From contig JBMNGP010000013.1 of assembly GCA_050949905.1 (NCBI GenBank), forward strand, positions 1 through 64,000: a stretch of DNA of 64,000 nucleotides. The letters run 5' to 3'. The DNA comes from DUML01 sp050949905 (lineage in GTDB: Bacteria > Bacillota > Desulfitobacteriia > Desulfitobacteriales > Syntrophobotulaceae). Shown here piece by piece: positions 34,299-43,704 of the stretch; the stretch's first letter is position 1; each line of letters opens with the position of its first letter. The notes beneath the pieces were generated by a model that worked only from the letters and a program-made list of their open reading frames with translations, made no database searches and was not told the DNA's origin. Position numbers and translations under genes: made by a program.

Positions 34299-35124
34299 AC
34301 CCAGCTTTGCTGAATATTTGGATGAGATTCTGGCTTCCCTTCCGGTCAGCTTTCTGGGAAAAAAGGAATTGAAGCGGGAATGGCAGCAGCATCTTTTAGA
34401 CAGCTACCATACTTTAGTGCGGGAGGGCTTGCCAAAGGAGGAAGCCAGACAGCTCGCCATCCGTCAGTTCGGGGCGCCGGAACTGCTGAGACAAGATATT
34501 GCTCAAGTTTATGCAGCTGCCGGCAAAGAGCACTTCTTTAAAGAACTCTTAATCTGGATAATTTGCCTCACTGCGGCTGCAATCGGACCCTACATATTAA
34601 TAAAAGCTCAGTTTAGTTTTGATTTTATTCTTACGGCAGGATTTGTTTTGTTCTTCTTCTATTTTATCTACCATAAAATCATTAAAATAATCCCCGCAAT
34701 AATTGGCTATCTGGCTGTTCTTCCGCTCTATGCTTTTTGGGTTTATTTGTTTTTGAATTTGGAGAATGATTTTAGTATGAAGCTGTATCTCGACAATTTA
34801 TTTACTCTGGATTGGTCGAGATTAACCGGAGTGGACGGGATTTTCCGTTTACCGACTTTGCATTTGCTTTGGTATCTAATCATAGTGGTCATAATTCTTT
34901 CTCTGGGGAAGAAATTGATTCTCAAAGCCGTGCTTACAGCTAGTTTCCGTTATTGGGCTCTATTGACGACGGGGTTTATCTTGGCCAAGGCAGCCCCTAG
35001 TTCTGAAGCGAGTGTCCTAATTCTAAATGTAGTCCTTATCTATGCTTTTTTACAGCAAATTAGTGCCGCTATCAGGTTGAAGGGAAGCGCTCCTTATCAG
35101 ATCTCAAAAAATCTGTCACAGTAA
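34285..35124 (+). CDS. HAAS-domain membrane protein
   Basis: 279-aa protein. The N-terminal helical HAAS/DUF1700-like part (ELKREWQQHLLDSYHTLVRE, EEARQLAIRQFGAPELLRQD) is followed by about six to seven membrane segments. Such proteins are typically controlled by the adjacent PadR. The ATG at 34285 has GGGAGGTGAG upstream and is preferred to GTG 34273. Confidence 0.82.
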   Translation: MRESEPSFAEYLDEILASLPVSFLGKKELKREWQQHLLDSYHTLVREGLPKEEARQLAIRQFGAPELLRQDIAQVYAAAGKEHFFKELLIWIICLTAAAIGPYILIKAQFSFDFILTAGFVLFFFYFIYHKIIKIIPAIIGYLAVLPLYAFWVYLFLNLENDFSMKLYLDNLFTLDWSRLTGVDGIFRLPTLHLLWYLIIVVIILSLGKKLILKAVLTASFRYWALLTTGFILAKAAPSSEASVLILNVVLIYAFLQQISAAIRLKGSAPYQISKNLSQ

Positions 35125-35289
35125 ACAGGGTTAGAGACCTAAAGTGGGAAAGATTTGAGGAAGAAAGGGATTCGTTTTTTTAAAAGCTGGGTGTAGAAGA
35201 ATAATAATTAAGCTATTGCCTAACATTAAATTCAATCATTAAGATATCGGTTGGGTTAACCGATTGCATCTGGTTGGAGGGGAATAGCT

Positions 35290-35883
35290 GTGACTGACAA
35301 GGAAAAAATGCTAAAAGGGCAGCTCTATCAGGCTTTTGCTGAAGAACTGAGCAGGGAGCGCCAGAAAGCTAAGGAACTGTTATGGGAGTATAACTTATCC
35401 CCCCCTGGCACTATCGAGAAACGAAAAGAGATTATCACAAGGCTTTTGGGGAAAGTAAGCTCGAATTTTTGGATTGAGCCCCCTTTTTATTGTGATTATG
35501 GATATAACATTACTATTGGCGAAAACTTTTATGCCAATTATAATTGTACTATCTTGGATTGTGCTCAAGTTAAAATTGGCGATAATGTCATGTGCGGACC
35601 AAATGTCAGCCTTTTTACAGCCGGCCACCCTCTTGATTTTCAGATCCGTAATCAAGGTTGGGAGTATGCTTACCCCATAATAATCGGCAACAATGTCTGG
35701 CTAGGTGGGGGTGTCATTGTTAATCCCGGGATTACAATCGGTGATAATGCGGTAATCGGTTCCGGGAGTGTGGTCACTAAGGATATTCCGGCTAATTCTT
35801 TAGCTGTGGGTAATCCATGTAAGGTAATAAGAAAGCTGGAATGGAAACAATATACGAGTGGGGATATAAATGACCGGAATTAG
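35290..35883 (+). CDS. Sugar O-acetyltransferase (maltose acetyltransferase type)
   Basis: 197-aa left-handed beta-helix acetyltransferase. The N-terminal Mac domain (MLKGQLYQAFAEELSRERQK) precedes hexapeptide repeats (FYCDYGYNITIG, CAQVKIGDNVMCGPNV, NVWLGGGVIVNPGITIGDNA). GSVVTKDIPANSLAVGNPCK is the standard ending. It uses acetyl-CoA on sugar hydroxyls. The GTG start follows GGAGGGGAATAGCT. Confidence 0.92.
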   Translation: MTDKEKMLKGQLYQAFAEELSRERQKAKELLWEYNLSPPGTIEKRKEIITRLLGKVSSNFWIEPPFYCDYGYNITIGENFYANYNCTILDCAQVKIGDNVMCGPNVSLFTAGHPLDFQIRNQGWEYAYPIIIGNNVWLGGGVIVNPGITIGDNAVIGSGSVVTKDIPANSLAVGNPCKVIRKLEWKQYTSGDINDRN

Positions 35884-36367
35884 GTACGGATTGCTTATTA
35901 TTAGTCTGGCCATATTTGTGGTCTTAGTTGTTGTAGGATATCAAAAATACCCTCTTTGGCAAGCCAGGTATTACAATAGGGAAATTTCTGTAGCCGGTGT
36001 TCAGTTAATGATGACGGTAGAGGAATTGCAAGCTACCCTGGGAAAAGGCGAGTTTATTCCCGGGATGGGCGGGGACGGCTGGAGATTCGATGAGCCGAAG
36101 ATTTTTGTAATGACTTCGGCAGTGGGCTTGTTTGCAGATAAAGTGGCTATGATTGACACGGAAAATTCAGCGCATAGTATCCTGGGAATTAGAGTTGGCG
36201 AAGATTATTTAAGCGCCTGTAAAGTTTTAGAAAAGCGGGGCTTTAAGAATACAAGCCAAGATTGTTTTACTAAGGGCAATGTGTTGATTCAGCTTTTCGG
36301 AGGGACTAAAATAAGCAGATTAAGGATCGGAATTCAAGATCCTGCCTATAAAGATGTAGTTTTTTAA
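35870..36367 (+). CDS. Membrane-anchored hypothetical protein
   Basis: 165-aa protein with one N-terminal membrane anchor (GLLIISLAIFVVLVVVGY) and an extracytoplasmic part of about 140 aa with alternating strands. No family is recognised. It overlaps the acetyltransferase by 14 bases and is probably translated with it. Confidence 0.65.
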   Translation: MTGIRYGLLIISLAIFVVLVVVGYQKYPLWQARYYNREISVAGVQLMMTVEELQATLGKGEFIPGMGGDGWRFDEPKIFVMTSAVGLFADKVAMIDTENSAHSILGIRVGEDYLSACKVLEKRGFKNTSQDCFTKGNVLIQLFGGTKISRLRIGIQDPAYKDVVF

Positions 36368-36521
36368 GATGCAGCTTGTAATTAGAGAGGAACTTTTTGC
36401 CAAGGTTCTAAGATTACTATCAAAAAATCAGAAGAAGCTATTGGCAATGTCAAGCTAAAAAACTGGTCTGAGCTTAGAATAATTAGAATAATTGAGAGAA
36501 TAAGCTAAAGGAGGTCTAACC

Positions 36522-37071
36522 ATGGACAAATACTATCTTAGTCAGGAAGATGCACTGCTTATGGTTATTGATATTCAGGAGAAATTGGTTCCGGTTATGA
36601 AATACGGGAAGCAAGTGATTAATAACACTAATATCCTTATCTCGCTGGCTCAAAGTTTAAAGATACCGCTTCTTGTCACTGAGCAGTATCCCAAAGGCTT
36701 AGGGCCGACTGTTCCGGAGTTAAACATTAACATAGAAGACTCCATAACTTGTTCAAAAATGACTTTTTCAGGGTGTACTGCGGATGTTATGTCAGTTCTG
36801 AAGGAGAAGGGAAGAAAAAAGGTTATCATCACTGGCACGGAAACCCATGTCTGTGTTTTGCAAACTGTCAGGGATCTACTGGCTGAGGGCTACCAGGTTT
36901 TTGTTGTAGGCCGATGCGGTTTGCTCCCGCACCAAAGAAAATTATCTTAACGGCTTAGCCCTGATGTCTGCAATGGGAGCCGTAATAACTAACACCGAGA
37001 CAGTTTTCTTCGATTTGTTGAAAGAAGCAGGGACACCTCTGTTTAAAGAGTTGGCCAGGTTAAGTCAATAA
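36522..37071 (+). pseudogene. Isochorismatase-family hydrolase, frameshifted
   Basis: The first frame shows ALLMVIDIQEKLVPVM (catalytic Asp), VTEQYPKGLGPT and the Cys loop GTETHVCVLQTVRDLL. At GGCC (36909-36912) one extra base breaks the frame. The other frame gives DAVCSRTKENYLNGLALMSA, then ETVFFDLLKEAG, ending at 37071. Repaired length is 183 aa, normal for the family. Confidence 0.85.
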
Positions 37072-37072
37072 T

Positions 37073-38648
37073 ACAACTTTCCCAGCCGTAAATAGCTGCT
37101 TGATCCTTGAAAAATCTATATAGTCACGCACACAACAACAATTTTTGCTTCAAAGGATGTGGTATTGCGTTTAAAAATTTATTCATAATCTCGTTAGCCA
37201 TTTCCTGACTGAGCAAAGGTAGCTGATTAAGGACCTGGCGAAGGGTATCAACCAGCAGCATCAGAGATTGCGAGAGTTTTATATCTGCCAGTTCTTCTCT
37301 AAGGTAGTAAAACAGTTCACCTAATGTTCTATCATCTGTAGCGTTTCTAGCTTCCATGGATAACATAGCATATCTAAGAAAAACAATGGATGTTGCAGCC
37401 ACTTGCATATCATAGCTACGGCCTTGGTACTCTTTAGCCAGCGACAGATGTGATTTGCAGACCTTGAAGAAGACCTCTATGTCCCAGCGTTTTCCATAGA
37501 TTCTAACGACTTCTTCCTCACTAATAGAAAGGTCGGTAGAAAGAAGGGCGAGCCAATTATCTGAACGGCGGTCTTTGATAAAAACGATTCTGGCGTCGAT
37601 AAATTCTTCGGAAGCCGCGGTTTTGTTCTCCCTAAGTTTGACGCAAACTGAACCGATAATTGTGTTTTTTCGATCAGATGAATGTTTGACTTTTTGATAG
37701 ATAGCCTTGACGTTTTGCCACTGTCCTTGGTACCGGTAATGGACTTTCTCTGTCAGCCGGATCATGCCTATGACATCACGGCGTTCTCTTTTTACGCGGA
37801 TCACAGTCTTAGGCATCGTAAACCAGCTATCGAACAGCACGTATTTCGCTGGAATGTCCTTGGCGGCACGAAGCATGGTAAGCATGACGTCTAGAGTTGA
37901 CTGTCTAGCCCGTTCCCGCCGTTTGTAAGCAAGTGTTCGTTTATCCATAGACTTAGCCTTGCAGAGTATATTTTCATCCTTAGTCGAGCTGAGCAGGTTA
38001 AAAGAAATGGGCATGAAAGTGTTTCCGTCAGACCAGCCTAAAGTCAGCATCCTGAAGCCTTTACAGAATCTATGGCTGGTATGATCAAATACTTTTGCCA
38101 GCAGTTCCACCTTTTTGCTGCGGTTACGGCTGAAGAGCGAGTCATCAAATATCAGTACAGATTGTCGATCCTGTCCAGTTAGGCGATCAATAATTAAAAT
38201 CAGACGTGTCATCACAAGTAGAAGCAGCTTTTCCCAGTTAAAACGGCTGGCGTTAAGGAAACGATAAGCAGTGTTTTTCTTGAAAGGCAAGGCCTCACTT
38301 TGCATGGATAAGGTTCTGTAGAGATTTTTGCCGTAAAAAACCAAAGAAAACAGTTCTTTTAGTATAGTGGTACAGTGAATACCCGACTCTTTATAAAAAT
38401 TACATCTAAGAAGCATTTTTGAAAGATTCAGTTGGCTAAAAAAATGATCAATACGAGACTTAAGCATCTGGTCGTTGTTCTGTATATCTGGTATAATACT
38501 GGTCATAGGAAACCTCCAAACGGCTGGTATTATTGGGTTTTTGTCAACTTTAATTATACCACCCTGCGGAGGTTTTCTGTTGTTTTAATGTGCGTTTACT
38601 ATATGAATTTTCCAAGGATCAAGCTCACTTTGGTGGTGGGAAAGTTGT
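37073..38648 (-). mobile_element. IS4-family element
   Basis: 1576-bp element with inverted ends ACAACTTTCCCAGCC and the complement GGTGGGAAAGTTGT. One transposase gene fills it. It inserted right after the isochorismatase stop codon. I see no clear target duplication. Confidence 0.8.
37124..38506 (-). CDS. IS4-family DDE transposase
   Basis: 460-aa transposase with a DDE RNase H fold: VLIFDDSLFSR (first Asp), KYVLFDSWFTMPKTV (second Asp), and YGKRWDIEVFFKVCKSHL with the YREK-like Glu region. The frame is complete and has its own ATG near the IS right end. Confidence 0.93.
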   Translation of the reverse strand: MTSIIPDIQNNDQMLKSRIDHFFSQLNLSKMLLRCNFYKESGIHCTTILKELFSLVFYGKNLYRTLSMQSEALPFKKNTAYRFLNASRFNWEKLLLLVMTRLILIIDRLTGQDRQSVLIFDDSLFSRNRSKKVELLAKVFDHTSHRFCKGFRMLTLGWSDGNTFMPISFNLLSSTKDENILCKAKSMDKRTLAYKRRERARQSTLDVMLTMLRAAKDIPAKYVLFDSWFTMPKTVIRVKRERRDVIGMIRLTEKVHYRYQGQWQNVKAIYQKVKHSSDRKNTIIGSVCVKLRENKTAASEEFIDARIVFIKDRRSDNWLALLSTDLSISEEEVVRIYGKRWDIEVFFKVCKSHLSLAKEYQGRSYDMQVAATSIVFLRYAMLSMEARNATDDRTLGELFYYLREELADIKLSQSLMLLVDTLRQVLNQLPLLSQEMANEIMNKFLNAIPHPLKQKLLLCA

Positions 38649-38658
38649 GTAAATAAAA

Positions 38659-38986
38659 TTAGGAAAAATTAATTCTCGGAGGAAACATTTTTGGTGCTGA
38701 AGCTGGAGCTTCCGCCTTATCCGGCTGAAAATTTTGTTGGTTGTCCATATTTGGCAGCCAATTTTTATTTTGGAGCATTATGGTAAGCTCGTTTTGTAAG
38801 GCTAAAGCCTCCTTGAGGTGTTTAGTTAAAACGGTGCGAGCCATAGGGGTGCTGGTTTCCGTTAAGGCCATTGCCAGACATTAAGATTCCGCTTTTGACG
38901 CTCTGCAGAAAAGCGAGAGCTGATTCTCTGTCGTCAGGGACTTGCAGATCTTTAATATTTTCAGTTTCCAGATTTATGGTTCGCAT
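38659..38986 (-). pseudogene. CotF-like spore coat protein D, frameshifted
   Basis: Starts at ATG 38986 after GGAGGTTAAAGTCTA: MRTINLETENIKDLQVPDD, then ALAFLQSVKSGIL. One extra A near 38882 breaks the frame. The other frame gives MALTETSTPMARTVLTKHL and EALALQNELTIMLQ, the helix pair typical of CotF-like proteins. It is last of four coat-like genes on this strand. Confidence 0.7.
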
Positions 38987-39000
38987 TAGACTTTAACCTC

Positions 39001-39213
39001 CTATTGTAAACCTGGAGAATTGGCAAGCAGGTTGCTTAGATCCCTGACAGCCTGGCCGGCTTGCTGAACATCTTTTGCCAGCAGGGCTTTGAGCTCCTGA
39101 TCCTGGACCAAGTTTTGCATCAGAGGTTGACTTATGCAGGCAGGCTGTTTTGAATTGCAGGAGTTCCTGAACTTCCATTATTTCATGCAGGGACAGGTCC
39201 TTGGCGCTCGCAT
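39001..39213 (-). pseudogene. CotF-like small protein C, two compensating indels
   Basis: A GAGGGGG site precedes ATG 39213. The body reads AKDLSLHEIMEVQELLQFKT, then in another frame LMQNLVQDQELKALLAKD and AGQAVRDLSNLLANSP. One missing base near the start and one extra near 39135 are needed. Net length (213) is a multiple of three. It resembles the two-helix ferritin-like part of coat proteins. Confidence 0.6.
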
Positions 39214-39236
39214 GTCTAAACCCCCTCGTATTCACT

Positions 39237-39522
39237 TTACAGAGTTATCGTAGCGTCAAAATCATCCTGGACTTGCGATTCCGGCGCTATAAAAGGCTTG
39301 TACCACTCTTTGCCCGTAGCGATATCCGCCAGTTTATGATGCTCGTCGATGGCCAGGAAAAGCTGCTCTTCTAAAAACTCTCGCAGGGTTGGATTAGTAA
39401 CTGATGTTATTGCTTTAGCCAGAGAGGTAACGGCAAATTTGGAGTCTTTGAGCATATCTAAGGCGATGTCCGAATCAGCCAAGCAGATTGTCGATTCCAA
39501 AGAATTTATCAAGCAGGCCCAT
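39237..39522 (-). pseudogene. CotF-like spore coat protein B, frameshifted
   Basis: AGGAGGTGTAAGTT precedes ATG 39522: MGLLDKFFGIDNLL, then a stop. With one G fewer at 39479-39480 it continues ADSDIALDMLKDSKFAVTSL, TNPTLREFLEEQLFLAIDE and HHKLADIA, a CotF-like helical pair. About 94 aa after repair. Confidence 0.7.
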
Positions 39523-39537
39523 AACTTACACCTCCTT

Positions 39538-39748
39538 TTATTGTTCTACCGCCTGGTCATAGAAATCGTGGTATTTATTGATTATTCTCTTTTTCTTTTC
39601 CAGGGAATCTTGCATGAAAGCTTTTAAGATCCGCATCCATGATCGCTCCAATATTGGCCTGGGTTTTCTTGGCACAAGTTACTTCACTGCGGATGATTTC
39701 ATGAAGTTCCAGCATTTCATGGGCATTAAGCTTAAGTTGTCCAGTCAT
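39538..39748 (-). pseudogene. Small coat-associated protein A, frameshifted
   Basis: GGAGGTGAAATT precedes ATG 39748: MTGQLKLNAHEMLELHEIIR, SEVTCAKKTQANIGAIMDAD. One A too many in the AAAA run (TTTT at 39622-39625 on plus) breaks the frame. Repaired, it continues LKAFMQDSLEKKKRIINKYH to DQAVEQ. First gene of the four-gene row. Confidence 0.65.
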
Positions 39749-40023
39749 AATTTCACCTCCTCGCCGTCACTAAGCTATACCTTTGTCTAATATTCCCTAA
39801 GCACTGATAATTATCCGTTTATCCTTTGAAGCATTTTGTAATTATTAGCTAATTTTTTAGTATCTTAGGGGCATTCTTGCTATCTTGACCATTATTTAAG
39901 GCTTTATTAGTTTTTCTTCTTAAGCTAGCGAAGCTGCAGGTCAGACTATTGTTGATACATGCATTTAGAACTAAAGGGGAAAAATAACATTGCTTTCAAT
40001 TTTATCAGAAAGGAGATGATCGA

Positions 40024-40185
40024 ATGAGCCCCAAAAATAAAAAAGCATTCACTCCTAACAAAGTTTCAGGAATGAACGTTGAGGGAATGGGCGGCACCGG
40101 CGAAGAATTAAATCAGCCTTCAGCCGGTAATCAGCCTAAAATATCGGCCAAGCAATTAATGAAAGAAAATGCTCAAGGCAGTTAG
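40024..40185 (+). CDS. Small 53-aa protein, possibly spore-related
   Basis: MSPKNKKAFTPNKVSGMNVE opens a polar peptide rich in Gly, Asn, Lys and Glu with no hydrophobic core. AAAGGAGATGATCGA is an excellent ribosome site and a terminator follows at 40247. No family is recognised. It could be a small acid-soluble type spore protein; this is a guess from composition and from the coat-like genes next door. Confidence 0.6.
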   Translation: MSPKNKKAFTPNKVSGMNVEGMGGTGEELNQPSAGNQPKISAKQLMKENAQGS

Positions 40186-40246
40186 CTACTAGTTTGCTGC
40201 ATAGCTCGATGTCTTTGCCCAAACTGTTCATATTGCACCCCAAAAA

Positions 40247-40282
40247 GTAGCCAGTCCTGATGAACTGGCTACCTGATTTTTT
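40247..40282 (+). terminator. Rho-independent terminator after the 53-aa gene
   Basis: GTAGCCAGT pairs with ACTGGCTAC across an eight-base loop, followed by CTGA and TTTTTTT. The gene ends 60 bases upstream. Confidence 0.8.
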
Positions 40283-40375
40283 TACGAGCTGCTTAGATTT
40301 TTCGTGCTAAGAATTAGACGTCGTAAGCATCAATTATTATGCATTTTGTTAGCGTTCCAAAGGTTTAAAGCCTTT

Positions 40376-42559
40376 TTATAATCTTAAGCCGCAGCTTAAA
40401 GCCTTTATAATTGAGCTGGCAGCTTCAGCCCGGGTTACGGTTTGGCCGGGGTTAAATTTATTATCTTTTAAGCCTATGATCTTTAGGCCTGTGGCCAGGG
40501 CGACATAGCCTTTGGCTTGGGCAGGAAGTAGGTCTGCGTCTTCAGCCTCCAGGCGGTAGATATTCTCCAGGGCGGCTATTTTTTCTAAACCCAGATAGCG
40601 CACAATGATGGTACTGAATAACTCTCGGGAAACATTTTGGGATGGAGTCAGGTCTTCTTTCAGCCATCCGGCTTGCCGCGCTTTTTTCAGAACCTCATCC
40701 GGGGTTAAGCCGTAATTCGCTGCTCCGTTATTGAGCATCAGCAAGGCTCTAAGATAAGCCTCAACAGTAAGGCCGTTTTCGGGTTTAAAGCTCTGGCCAT
40801 ATTCCCCGAAGATGCCTGCCAGGCCGAGGGCGGCTATTTCTTTTTCGGCTTGAAGGCCGGAGATATCTGTAAACTTGAGAGCCTGAGGCTCTTTATTTAA
40901 AGGCTTACCTTGCCAATCCAGGAAGGAGCCGGTTTTGGCATCCAGGATATTGGAAACACTGCCTTCCAGAGCAGGTTGATAGACTAATTTAGCTTCTTTG
41001 CCTTCATTGTTTGAAACCAGAATATAGGTTAATACTAAGGGACGGCCTTTAAGAAAAGTACTCTCAGCCTGGTTTTTGGGCATTGCTTGTGTAAGCTCAG
41101 GGAAGCTTAAGCTCCACCAGTTAAGGTTATAAGCGGTAATTTCTTTGGTTAGAAGATCCACCGTGACGCTTATCCCGTTAGAAGGAAAGGCTATTTCCTT
41201 CACCATCCGTTCATAAGTGAAAGTTAAGGAAGTACTTGAGCCGGGTCTAATGACAGATGCCAGGGAGTCATCGCTTTTCAGCCGGGTTTCCTTAAATTTG
41301 GCCGGCTGGATTTTCTGTAAGAAATCCTCGGCGGCTTTTTGGGCTTCATCTCTGGTTAAGGCAGGTTTCTCGGAGGCATTTTCAGCCAAGGGGATGGGTG
41401 AATTGTATAAGTTGAAAGACAAGAGTTCCCCGTTGGCGGCATCTACTCTGGCGGTTATATTTTGGCGCTTATCCTTTGCCGCGGATGACCACTCAAAGTA
41501 CCATGCTTTGGTGTCCCGGCGGCTGCTATCGGCCCGCAGGTTCATGGTTTGCAAGCTGCAGTCCGCAGGAATGGTAAGCCATTTTTTTACGGCGGCAATT
41601 GCTTGCTCTTGGGTTAAAAGGGTTGTGTTGCGGTCAATTTCTGCTTGCTCTTCAGGGGTTAAGGGGATTTCTTTTTTTAAAGAAGATTCATTCCTGGCTG
41701 CGATGTCCGCATCCAGGCCGGCACCTGCTAACCACAGTTCTTGATTGAGTACCAAAGGCTTGCCGCTGAAAGCATCAATTAAGCTGTTCGGCTTTAATTG
41801 GTAGATTAATTGCACTTGCTCCTTACTGCCTGGCGCCAAGATTCTATAGGCAGACGGGAGAAAATACTGCAACTGAAGCATTTCATTTTGGCTAAAGGCT
41901 TCGGCAGCTTTTTGCGAACTGATGGCTCCGTTTTGAGCCGGCAAACTCAAGTTATCCCAGTCCAGGTTATAAGAGATGACCTGGCCGTTATCTGCATTAA
42001 GCTGTATATTCACACCGTTGCTTTGAACGGGAATACCGTTAAATGTCCTCTGCCAGCGGAAAGAGTAAGAGGGGGAGCCATAAAGGTCAAGGGGGATAAT
42101 GCCTTGGTCTTCTTGAAATTTGAGTTGAGAGTACTTCGCACCGGTTAATTTTTTGACGATCTCCGTGGCGATGCTCTTAACCTCTGTCCTGGTTTTGGCC
42201 GGAAGTTTATAGTCTTGCTTCTCACCGGCCGGCATCCAGGAATGAAGGCTCAGGATTTCTCCGCTTTGGGCATCGACTTGCGAAGAGAAGCTGCCCCCCG
42301 CTTCGCCTGTGGCATTCCAGTTCAGCGACCACGACTGGCGGTCTTGATAAGTACTAAAGCCTGAGGAAAACTCCGTATATTCCGGCGGAACGGTAAAGTT
42401 CCCTTTGACAATCCGGATAGCTTGTTCCAGGCTGATTTTAGGTTTGGCGGCCTCACTTGCCGTTCGCTCGGCCGTCAAGCCCGGCATAGGAAGCAGTAAT
42501 GGTATTAGAAGTGTGCCAATCAAGGAGAGTGCAAGTAATTTCCGAAAGGAAATGGGCAA
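40376..42559 (-). CDS. Exported YcdB/YcdC-repeat protein with S-layer homology end
   Basis: 727-aa exported protein. Signal peptide: FRKLLALSLIGTLLIPLLL, cleaved near LTAERTAS. Three repeats of YcdB/YcdC-PepSY type follow: ISLEQAIRIVKGNF, LTQEQAIAAVKKWL, LTRDEAQKAAEDFL, each with W-rich strands and GEILSLHSW-like turns. The C-terminus has SLH-like motifs (FTDISGLQAEKEIAALGLAG, FNPGQTVTRAEAASSIIKAL) that bind cell-wall polymer. Likely cell-surface; role unknown. Confidence 0.85.
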   Translation of the reverse strand: MPISFRKLLALSLIGTLLIPLLLPMPGLTAERTASEAAKPKISLEQAIRIVKGNFTVPPEYTEFSSGFSTYQDRQSWSLNWNATGEAGGSFSSQVDAQSGEILSLHSWMPAGEKQDYKLPAKTRTEVKSIATEIVKKLTGAKYSQLKFQEDQGIIPLDLYGSPSYSFRWQRTFNGIPVQSNGVNIQLNADNGQVISYNLDWDNLSLPAQNGAISSQKAAEAFSQNEMLQLQYFLPSAYRILAPGSKEQVQLIYQLKPNSLIDAFSGKPLVLNQELWLAGAGLDADIAARNESSLKKEIPLTPEEQAEIDRNTTLLTQEQAIAAVKKWLTIPADCSLQTMNLRADSSRRDTKAWYFEWSSAAKDKRQNITARVDAANGELLSFNLYNSPIPLAENASEKPALTRDEAQKAAEDFLQKIQPAKFKETRLKSDDSLASVIRPGSSTSLTFTYERMVKEIAFPSNGISVTVDLLTKEITAYNLNWWSLSFPELTQAMPKNQAESTFLKGRPLVLTYILVSNNEGKEAKLVYQPALEGSVSNILDAKTGSFLDWQGKPLNKEPQALKFTDISGLQAEKEIAALGLAGIFGEYGQSFKPENGLTVEAYLRALLMLNNGAANYGLTPDEVLKKARQAGWLKEDLTPSQNVSRELFSTIIVRYLGLEKIAALENIYRLEAEDADLLPAQAKGYVALATGLKIIGLKDNKFNPGQTVTRAEAASSIIKALSCGLRL

Positions 42560-42747
42560 TTTAAGTCCCTCGCTTTCTGATAATATTTTCCTTAATTATT
42601 ATGACGTAAGAAAATGCATTTTGCTGATTGGCAAGAGGGAAAAATCTTCTTTGCTATTTTTCTGATAGGTAGTAAAATAAATACATTCAACAGTTTTAGG
42701 TCAAAGAAAGGCCTAAGTTTAGTTATTTTTGTGCCGGAGGTAAGAAG

Positions 42748-43176
42748 ATGCCCGCTGCTTTCATCTCAACTCAAGAAATTCAGCTTAGTTATGCCGATAC
42801 GGATATGATGGGGGTAATTTACCATGCCAATTACTTAAAGTGGTTTGAACTGGGCCGGACTCGGCTTATTGAAGATCTGGGCTATCATTATCTGGATATG
42901 GAAAAAGCCGGGTATTACGCCCCTGTTTATAATGCCAATATTACCTATAAAAGAGCTATCCGCTACGGAGATAAGGCTTTTGTCCAAACCTGGGTGGAAG
43001 AAAATCAAGGCCTAAAAACTGTCTACGGTTACCGGATAATTAATGGCCCGGGGGAAATTTGTGCCGAGGGGAGTACCGCCCATGTTTTGATCAGGAAGGA
43101 TAGTTTTAAACCGGTACAGTTTAAAAAAGCTTTTCCGGAGTGGTTTCAAAAATACGAGGAAATTAAGAAAAGATAA
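42748..43176 (+). CDS. Acyl-CoA thioesterase, hotdog fold (YbgC/FadM type)
   Basis: 142-aa hotdog protein. The family signature is YADTDMMGVIYHANYLKWFE with the catalytic Asp, followed by GRTRLIEDLG. It hydrolyses acyl-CoA; substrate chain unknown. The ATG follows GGAGGTAAGAAG. Confidence 0.9.
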   Translation: MPAAFISTQEIQLSYADTDMMGVIYHANYLKWFELGRTRLIEDLGYHYLDMEKAGYYAPVYNANITYKRAIRYGDKAFVQTWVEENQGLKTVYGYRIINGPGEICAEGSTAHVLIRKDSFKPVQFKKAFPEWFQKYEEIKKR

Positions 43177-43278
43177 AAATTGCTGGATAAAGGTATTATT
43201 TTGGAGAAAATATTTGCCTGAAAATTATTTCGTGGTATGGTATGCTGAAGATGAAAAAGCCATTGGAGAAGCGGAAAA

Positions 43279-43656
43279 TTGCTTAAGAGACGTTTAGAAA
43301 GAGAAAAGAAAACCGTTAGAGCTATGATCCGTATATTTTGCCACGCTAAGCATCAAACCGGTTCCGAAATATGCCCGGAGTGTGAAAAGCTATACAGCTA
43401 CGCGGGGCAAAGAGTTGATAATTGCCCTTTCGGTGTCCATAAACCGGTTTGCGCCAAATGTACGATTCATTGCTACCGGAGTGAGATGCGGAACAAAATT
43501 AAAGAAGTGATGAGATATTCCGGACCAAGGATGTTCTTGAAACATCCTGTTTTAACCTTATTCCATTTTTGGGATGCTAAATATAAACAGAAAAGGGGGA
43601 GTCCAAAGGGTCTGGCAGTAACAGAAGAAAAGAAGACAATACCTAGAAAACAGTGA
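43279..43656 (+). CDS. Nitrous oxide-stimulated promoter family protein (YgbA-like)
   Basis: 125-aa Cys-rich protein: CHAKHQTGSEICPECEKLYS, CPFGVHKPVCAKCTIHCY and GPRMFLKHPVLTLFHFWDA fit the YgbA_NO family. The Cys sets may bind metal. Function is unknown; in some bacteria members are NO-responsive. The TTG start is weakly supported. Confidence 0.82.
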   Translation: MLKRRLEREKKTVRAMIRIFCHAKHQTGSEICPECEKLYSYAGQRVDNCPFGVHKPVCAKCTIHCYRSEMRNKIKEVMRYSGPRMFLKHPVLTLFHFWDAKYKQKRGSPKGLAVTEEKKTIPRKQ

Positions 43657-43704
43657 TTGGCAGATGGTTTTAAAGCCAGATGTTTTATACGAGGGGGTAT
43701 CAAA

